Source: Sphingosinicella sp963974575 (GTDB taxonomy: Bacteria; Pseudomonadota; Alphaproteobacteria; Sphingomonadales; Sphingomonadaceae). From it: a DNA stretch of 64,000 nt. A model generated the notes under the pieces. The model did no database searches. It saw only the letters and a list, made by a program, of their open reading frames with translations, and had not been told where the DNA came from. The stretch spans positions 1-64,000 of the forward strand of contig NZ_CAXBBQ010000002.1 of assembly GCF_963974575.1 (NCBI RefSeq), given 5' to 3'. Both the position numbers and the translations under genes were made by a program. This document shows positions 59,868-64,000 of the stretch, piece by piece; position 1 is the first letter of the stretch; each line of letters begins with the position of its first letter.

Positions 59868-59902
59868 CTCTCAAACCCCCACACCATGCTACGCTCCCAC
59901 CC

Positions 59903-60415
59903 ATGCGCGCCCGGAACCCGCTCTACGTCATGGCCAAGCCGCCGCCGGAGGTGCAGGCGGCGATCGCCGCGTTGCCGCGCAACGACCCCGGGCGCGGCCC
60001 CGACCTGCTCCATGTCACGCTCATCTCGCTCTACGACCTGCATTATGCACCGCCGGAGTGGCTGCCCGCGACCATCGCCGCGCTGGACAGCTTCGCCGCG
60101 GCGCCCTTTCCGCTCTACTTCGACCGGATCGAGAACCGCAAGGCGGTGACGCTGCGCACGCGCGATCCGCTGGCCGAGGCGCGGACGTTCCAGAAGGCGT
60201 TGGTCGACCATCTACTGCGCGAAAAGGCGCCGATCATGGACGGCACCACCCCCGAACCACACATCACGATCAACTATCGCGGCGACCGCCTGAACGCCCA
60301 GAAGATGCCGCCGATCGGCTGGACGGTCGACGAAATCATCCTGATGGAAAGCATCGTCGGCAAGACCACCCATGTCGAACACGGCCGGTGGTGGCTCCGC
60401 GGGGGCGCACCCTGA
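59903..60415 (+). CDS. 2H phosphoesterase (2'-5' RNA ligase family protein)
   Basis: The 170-residue protein has the two HxT/HxS-type motifs of the superfamily, HVTLISLYD near residue 37 and PHITINY near 120. The spacing is that of LigT-like cyclic phosphodiesterases. Members act on 2'-5'-linked or cyclic RNA ends or on cyclic dinucleotide-like substrates. A second member is encoded at 61478. The substrate is unknown. Confidence 0.85.
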   Translation: MRARNPLYVMAKPPPEVQAAIAALPRNDPGRGPDLLHVTLISLYDLHYAPPEWLPATIAALDSFAAAPFPLYFDRIENRKAVTLRTRDPLAEARTFQKALVDHLLREKAPIMDGTTPEPHITINYRGDRLNAQKMPPIGWTVDEIILMESIVGKTTHVEHGRWWLRGGAP

Positions 60416-60632
60416 AAGCTACGGGTCCGTTTGCACCCCCACGCCAGCTCTGATGGTCGCTCCCATCGCCGGTACGAGCATGAGCAGAACGGCCTATCGT
60501 TAAAAGAGGAATCCCGGGCGGAATGGCGCGCGCTTATAACACGCTGAAGCTTACCATCGCACAATGCCGGGGCTGCTGCCGCACCTCAGAGGCTTGAACG
60601 GCAGTGTCGCTGCCCCGATCTATTCTGAGGCC

Positions 60633-61175
60633 ATGGGAAAAACCGCCAACCACCTGACACCCTCCCCTGCCCGCGATCACGCTTTCCCGCCCGTGGCGGA
60701 TGCACGGACGCGGCTGCTTGTGCTCGGCAGCCTGCCGGGGCGAGCGTCGCTCGCGGCGCAGGAATATTACGCCAATCCGGGAAACGGCTTCTGGCGGCTG
60801 ATGGGTGCGGTGACGGGTGTGGACCTTCCCGCGCTGTCCTATGCGGCGCGGCTGGAGGCGCTGCTGGCGCGTGGTATCGGGCTGTGGGACGTGATCGCGC
60901 ACGCGCAGCGTTCGGGAAGCCTCGACAGCGCCATTCGCGATCCCGCCGCGCGCGACCTCGCCGCGATGGCGGACGCGCTGCCGGCGCTGGAGACGATCGC
61001 CTTCAACGGACGCACCGCCGAGCGGATCGGGCTGCGCCAGCTGGGTGAGGACGCGGCGCGCTGGCGCGTGCTGACGCTGCTATCGAGCAGCGGCGCCTGC
61101 GCCGTGCGCGCGGCGGTAAAACAGGCGGACTGGATGCGCCTGCGCGCGTGTCTCGCGCCGCCGCTCAGCTCTTGA
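60633..61175 (+). CDS. DNA-deoxyinosine (hypoxanthine) glycosylase, uracil-DNA-glycosylase superfamily
   Basis: The 180-residue protein has LLVLGSLPGRASLAAQEYYANPGNGFWRLMG, the signature of the hypoxanthine-DNA glycosylase branch, and GIGLWDVIAHAQRSGSLDSAI. It also has the C-terminal LTLLSSSGACAV where other superfamily members have a HPS-type motif. It removes deaminated adenine from DNA. The start at 60633 (MGKTANHL) follows TGAGG, while the upstream in-frame sequence looks non-native. Its 3' end overlaps a convergent small gene by 11 bases. Confidence 0.88.
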   Translation: MGKTANHLTPSPARDHAFPPVADARTRLLVLGSLPGRASLAAQEYYANPGNGFWRLMGAVTGVDLPALSYAARLEALLARGIGLWDVIAHAQRSGSLDSAIRDPAARDLAAMADALPALETIAFNGRTAERIGLRQLGEDAARWRVLTLLSSSGACAVRAAVKQADWMRLRACLAPPLSS

Positions 61176-61287
61176 GCGTAACGAGCCCGCCCGGCTTGTT
61201 CGATGGCTGCGAGACGTTGGTCTTCTTGGGCTTTTCCGCCTTGGGTTTGCGGGCTTCCTTGTTCGACTTCATCTGACCCTTGGCCAT
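61165..61287 (-). CDS. Small basic protein, 40 residues
   Basis: The frame runs from the ATG at 61287, with AAGGA eight bases upstream, to TGA at 61165. The product starts MAKGQMKSNKEARKPKAEKP and is about one third lysine or arginine. Proteins of this MAKGQ...KSNKE type occur widely in proteobacteria but have no known role; the charge suggests nucleic-acid or ribosome association. It is too short for usual gene finders. It overlaps the 3' end of the deoxyinosine glycosylase gene. Confidence 0.8.
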   Translation of the reverse strand: MAKGQMKSNKEARKPKAEKPKKTNVSQPSNKPGGLVTLKS

Positions 61288-61413
61288 TGCCGTATCCTTG
61301 TTTCGCCGGAGCGGATGCTCCGCAGCCGTCCTTAGCCGTATTCACCTACGGATGCGCCGGAAATCGGCAGAACCGGATGGCGCTTCGTGCGTTGTATTGA
61401 CGGGGTTGTAGTC

Positions 61414-61428
61414 GTTCCTCTTTTGTTC
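61414..61428. promoter_or_regulatory. LexA-type SOS box (GTTC-N7-GTTC) before the 2H phosphoesterase/DUF72 pair
   Basis: GTTC at 61414-61417, CTCTTTT, then GTTC at 61425-61428 match the alphaproteobacterial LexA operator. It lies 50 bases before the ATG at 61478 in an AT-rich promoter region, and a TTGACG -35-like hexamer begins at 61397. Placement over the promoter favours a real site. The short motif means chance cannot be excluded. Confidence 0.6.
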
Positions 61429-61477
61429 TATTTAAGGAACAGAATGCAGGTTCGACGGAACGGATGAGAGGCGTGTC

Positions 61478-62050
61478 ATGCAAAACGTCGTTTTCCATCG
61501 CTATTTCCTCGCGCTGCGGCCGCCGTCGCTGCTCGCGACCACGCTCGGGCTGATGGGGCCGGTCTACCGGCTCGCCGGAACCCGGCTCCCCGCCGAGCGG
61601 CTGCACATCACGCTCGCGATGATCGGCGGCACCTATGAAACGCCGCAGCCGCGGCTCGTTGAACGCATCGGCGAGGCGCTGCACGACGTCGCTCTCCCCG
61701 CGCAACGCCCCGTACTCGATCAGCTGGTGCGCGCGAACGACCGCGCGCTGCTCACCGCATCGGAGCCGCTGACGTTCATCGAGAGCTTCCGGCACGATCT
61801 CGTGCAGCGCCTTGCCGAGGCGGGTGTCGCGGCAGACGTACCGGCGTCGCCCCCGCACATGACCCTCGCGCACGGCCACCAGTGGCGCACAGGGACGGAG
61901 GCGGTCGATCCGATCAGCTGGCGCGCGGACGAGCTTGTGCTCATCGAAAGCCATGTCGGCGCGGGGCGCCACGTTACGCACGGATCGTGGTCGCTCGGCG
62001 AGGTTACGGAGAAGGTGCAACTTCCGCTGCCATTCGCCTGGGCCGCGTGA
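61478..62050 (+). CDS. 2H phosphoesterase (2'-5' RNA ligase family protein)
   Basis: The 190-residue protein has the motifs LHITLAMIG near residue 43 and PHMTLAHG near 128, the two catalytic histidine strands of the LigT/2H superfamily. It follows a LexA-type box, and a DUF72 gene starts 4 bases after its stop. It is a different member from the one at 59903, to which it shows little similarity outside the motifs. The RNA-end or cyclic-nucleotide substrate is unknown. Confidence 0.86.
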   Translation: MQNVVFHRYFLALRPPSLLATTLGLMGPVYRLAGTRLPAERLHITLAMIGGTYETPQPRLVERIGEALHDVALPAQRPVLDQLVRANDRALLTASEPLTFIESFRHDLVQRLAEAGVAADVPASPPHMTLAHGHQWRTGTEAVDPISWRADELVLIESHVGAGRHVTHGSWSLGEVTEKVQLPLPFAWAA

Positions 62051-62054
62051 GCCT

Positions 62055-62795
62055 GTGAGCGGGGGACGGATACGCGTCGGCATTGGCGGCTGGACCTACG
62101 CGCCGTGGCGCGGGACGTTCTACCCGCAGGGCCTCGCGCAGGCGCGGGAGCTTGAATATGCCGCCGCACGGCTCGGCGCGATCGAGATCAACGGCACCTT
62201 TTACAGCAGCTTCAAGCCTGCGAGTTTCGCGAAGTGGGCAGAGGCCGCGCCCGAAGGCTTCCTGTTCAGCGTGAAGGCGTCGCGCTTTACCACGGTCCGC
62301 AAAAAGCTGGGCGACGGCGCGGAGTCGGTCGCGAAGTTTCTGGGGCAAGGTCTTGACGCGCTCGAAGAGAAGCTCGGCCCTATCCTCTGGCAGTTCCCGC
62401 ACACCAAGGCGTTCGACGCGGAAGACTTCGCGGGTTTCCTGAAGCTGCTGCCCGCGAAGATCGGGTCGCGCCCCCTGCGCCATGCGCTGGAGGTCCGCCA
62501 TGCGAGCTTCGAGGATGCCGCGTTCGTGCGCCTCGCGAAGGATGCAGGCGCGGCGATCGTCTACGCCGACAAGGCCGGCTACCCGACGATCGACGAGGCC
62601 ACCGCCGATTTCGCCTACGCCCGCCTGCAGCGCGCAGAGGAGGACGTGCCCACCGGCTACACCCCCGCCGCGCTCGATGATTGGGCCGCCAAGGCGCGCG
62701 GCTGGGCGAAGCGTGGCGACACGTTCGTGTTCATGATCAACGGCGCCAAGCTCCGCGCGCCCGCAGCGGCCCAAGCGCTGATCGCGCGGCTTTAG
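62055..62795 (+). CDS. DUF72 domain protein
   Basis: The 246-residue TIM-barrel-like protein has the DUF72 start IRVGIGGWTYAPWRGTFYPQGLAQARELEYAAARLGAIEINGTFYSS and ILWQFPHTKAFD. It ends in DTFVFMINGAKLRAPAAAQALI. The GTG at 62055 lies 4 bases past the preceding stop, so the two genes form an operon behind the LexA-type box. DUF72 proteins (YecE-like) have no established function; some genomic contexts link them to DNA repair. Confidence 0.9.
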   Translation: MSGGRIRVGIGGWTYAPWRGTFYPQGLAQARELEYAAARLGAIEINGTFYSSFKPASFAKWAEAAPEGFLFSVKASRFTTVRKKLGDGAESVAKFLGQGLDALEEKLGPILWQFPHTKAFDAEDFAGFLKLLPAKIGSRPLRHALEVRHASFEDAAFVRLAKDAGAAIVYADKAGYPTIDEATADFAYARLQRAEEDVPTGYTPAALDDWAAKARGWAKRGDTFVFMINGAKLRAPAAAQALIARL

Positions 62796-63082
62796 CGCTT
62801 TTTCACGAACTCTGCGCGCAGGACGAGGCCTTTGATACCCTCGAACCGGCAGTCAATTTCCTGTGGGTCGCCAGTGAGGCGGATGGATTTGATCACCGTG
62901 CCGACCTTCAGCGTCTGCCCCGCGCCCTTCACCTTCAGATCCTTGATGAGCGTCACGCTGTCCCCGTCCGCGAGCAGGTTGCCCGCCGCGTCGCGCACTT
63001 CCACCACGGACCGCGCGGCAGCTTCAGCGGCGCTGATCCACTCGCCGGTTTCCTCGTCGTACACGTATTCTTCGTCGGCCAT
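62792..63082 (-). CDS. PhnA C-terminal domain protein lacking the zinc ribbon
   Basis: The 96-residue protein matches the PhnA/YjdM C-terminal SH3-like domain, with LLADGDSVTLIKDLKVKGAGQTLKVGTVIKSIRL and a lysine-rich end. In typical members an N-terminal zinc ribbon with two CxxC pairs precedes it. Here that part is only MADEEYVYDEETGEWISAAEAA, which keeps the flanking aromatic/acidic pattern but has no cysteine. The protein therefore cannot bind zinc there. It converges on the DUF72 gene with a 4-base overlap. Confidence 0.88.
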   Translation of the reverse strand: MADEEYVYDEETGEWISAAEAAARSVVEVRDAAGNLLADGDSVTLIKDLKVKGAGQTLKVGTVIKSIRLTGDPQEIDCRFEGIKGLVLRAEFVKKR

Positions 63083-63208
63083 TCATCTTCCTTGTCGTCG
63101 CACACCAGGGCGGTTCGCCTTCCTCCCTGCCCCGCTTCACCGCATGGAGCAATGCACACGGAAGAAAATACCGCTAAATCATACCATGGGGAGGGAGAGA
63201 GAGTGGCG

Positions 63209-63562
63209 ATGACTTACGTGGATGGTTTCGTGCTCGCTGTGCCGCAGGATCGGCTGGAAGATTACCGCAAGCTCGCCGAACTGGCGGGCACGGTGTGGAT
63301 GGACCATGGCGCGCTTTCCTATGTCGAGTGCGTCGCCGACGATGTGCCGTACGGCGAGTTGACGTCGTTTCCTCGCGCGGTGCAGGCAAAGGACGGCGAG
63401 GTCGTGGTGTTTTCGTGGATCACTTACCCGTCACGCGAGGCACGGGATGCGATCAACGCCAGGGTCATCGCCGACGAACGCATGAAGCATGACCACGAGA
63501 ACGCCCCGTTCGACGGAAAGCGCCTGATCTACGGTGGATTCAAGACGTTCCTGAGCTTCTGA
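63209..63562 (+). CDS. DUF1428 domain protein
   Basis: The 117-residue protein has the DUF1428 pattern: MTYVDGFVLAVPQDRLEDYRKLAELAGTVWMDHGALSYVECVADD, and FPRAVQAKDGEVVVFSWITYPSREARDAINARV. A purine-rich GGAGGGAGAGAGAG precedes the ATG; a GTG at 63203 is an in-frame alternative. The family folds as a dimeric alpha/beta barrel of unknown function. It ends 3 bases before the convergent peroxiredoxin gene. Confidence 0.9.
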   Translation: MTYVDGFVLAVPQDRLEDYRKLAELAGTVWMDHGALSYVECVADDVPYGELTSFPRAVQAKDGEVVVFSWITYPSREARDAINARVIADERMKHDHENAPFDGKRLIYGGFKTFLSF

Positions 63563-63565
63563 AGC

Positions 63566-64000
63566 CTACTTTGTGCCCTTGGCCTTCGCGCCCGCGTGCG
63601 CGGCGTGCCACGATTTCACTGCGGCCAACGTGCCTGTGATATGGCCCTTGGGCGCCATTTCCGAATGCACGAAGATGATCTTGCCATCGGGCGCGATCAC
63701 ATAGGACGTGCGGTTCGAACGGCTGGGCATCATCGCCAGCGGCACGTCGTATTTGTCGATGAGCGCCTTGTCCGCGACGCCGACCGCGAACTTGTTGCGG
63801 CATTCCTTCACCGAGAATTCGTTGAGCTTTTCGATCGGATCGTTGGACATGCCGATCACCGTGGCGCCCATTTTCGCGAAGTCATCAGTCGCTTCGGCAA
63901 AGGCATTGGCCTCGACCGTGCAGCCCGGCGTGAAGGCCGCAGGGAAGAAATAGAGCACGACCGGGCCTTTCTTCAGCGCCGAAGCGAGCGCGAAATCGAA
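63566..64000 (-). CDS. Peroxiredoxin (AhpC/TSA family), 5' end beyond window
   Basis: The visible C-terminal 144 residues or so contain the peroxidatic cysteine in FFPAAFTPGCTVEA. The segments FAKMGATVIGMSNDPIEKLNEFSVKECRNKF and RTSYVIAPDGKIIFVHSEMAPKGHI follow, typical of PrxQ/BCP-like enzymes. A second Cys in VKECRNK may serve as resolving cysteine. The start lies past position 64000. It reduces hydroperoxides with thioredoxin-like donors. Confidence 0.92.
   Translation of the reverse strand, partial: FDFALASALKKGPVVLYFFPAAFTPGCTVEANAFAEATDDFAKMGATVIGMSNDPIEKLNEFSVKECRNKFAVGVADKALIDKYDVPLAMMPSRSNRTSYVIAPDGKIIFVHSEMAPKGHITGTLAAVKSWHAAHAGAKAKGTK

Overview
The window looks like chromosome from a high-GC alphaproteobacterium, most likely a member of the order Sphingomonadales. 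The signs are a TonB-dependent receptor next to an S9 peptidase, a zeaxanthin-type carotenoid cluster, class I lysyl-tRNA synthetase, an ECF41 sigma factor, and GTTC-N7-GTTC motifs of the alphaproteobacterial LexA type. Gene density is high, with many 1-17 bp overlaps. I saw no transposase, integrase, prophage or CRISPR array. The species was not identified.

Region 1 (1-1.6 kb): a tRNA-Asp cut by the window edge, then an ECF41 sigma factor and its carboxymuconolactone-decarboxylase-like partner behind a textbook ECF41 promoter. Region 2 (1.6-13.6 kb) is the most coherent system. Eleven tightly packed minus-strand genes and one divergent formamidase encode tryptophan degradation via kynurenine and anthranilate into the aerobic 2-aminobenzoyl-CoA pathway: tryptophan dioxygenase, kynureninase, aminobenzoate-CoA ligase, a fused monooxygenase/reductase, SDR, crotonase, two acyl-CoA dehydrogenases including glutaryl-CoA dehydrogenase, a thioesterase and a RidA protein. 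A MarR regulator sits inside the operon and a candidate operator lies in the divergent promoter. Region 3 (13.6-22 kb): S9 peptidase, TonB receptor, small envelope proteins, DUF486 and DUF167 proteins, then a patchy stretch with an FNR-type box, a degraded DUF2442 gene and a 58-aa small gene.

Region 4 (22-31.6 kb): nrdB/nrdA with a LexA-type box and tandem NrdR-like boxes, class I fumarase, an acyltransferase, a CPA2 antiporter without a cytosolic domain, and a serine hydrolase. Region 5 (31.6-48.3 kb): three DUF3617-like secreted proteins that all end in cysteine, an M20 amidohydrolase, uvrB, an ArsR/SRPBCC pair with two matching operators, a DinG/Rad3-type helicase, class I LysRS, an Rrf2-methyltransferase pair, an HxlR regulator and several lipoproteins.

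Region 6 (48.3-56.3 kb) is the carotenoid locus. It holds crtZ translationally coupled to a sulfotransferase, convergent crtB-crtI-crtY, and a second di-iron hydroxylase that could be CrtG-like. Together they suggest zeaxanthin-derived, possibly sulfated, xanthophylls. A Wzx-like flippase follows. Region 7 (56.4-64 kb): a TPP riboswitch and thiC, then a lower-GC insert holding a DUF5343 gene and a frameshifted putative abortive-infection (putAbiC) gene, then a small nucleic-acid-repair neighbourhood. That neighbourhood has two 2H phosphoesterases, a deoxyinosine glycosylase, a DUF72 protein, a 40-aa basic protein and a LexA-type box. The window ends with a cysteine-less PhnA-like protein, a DUF1428 protein and a partial peroxiredoxin.
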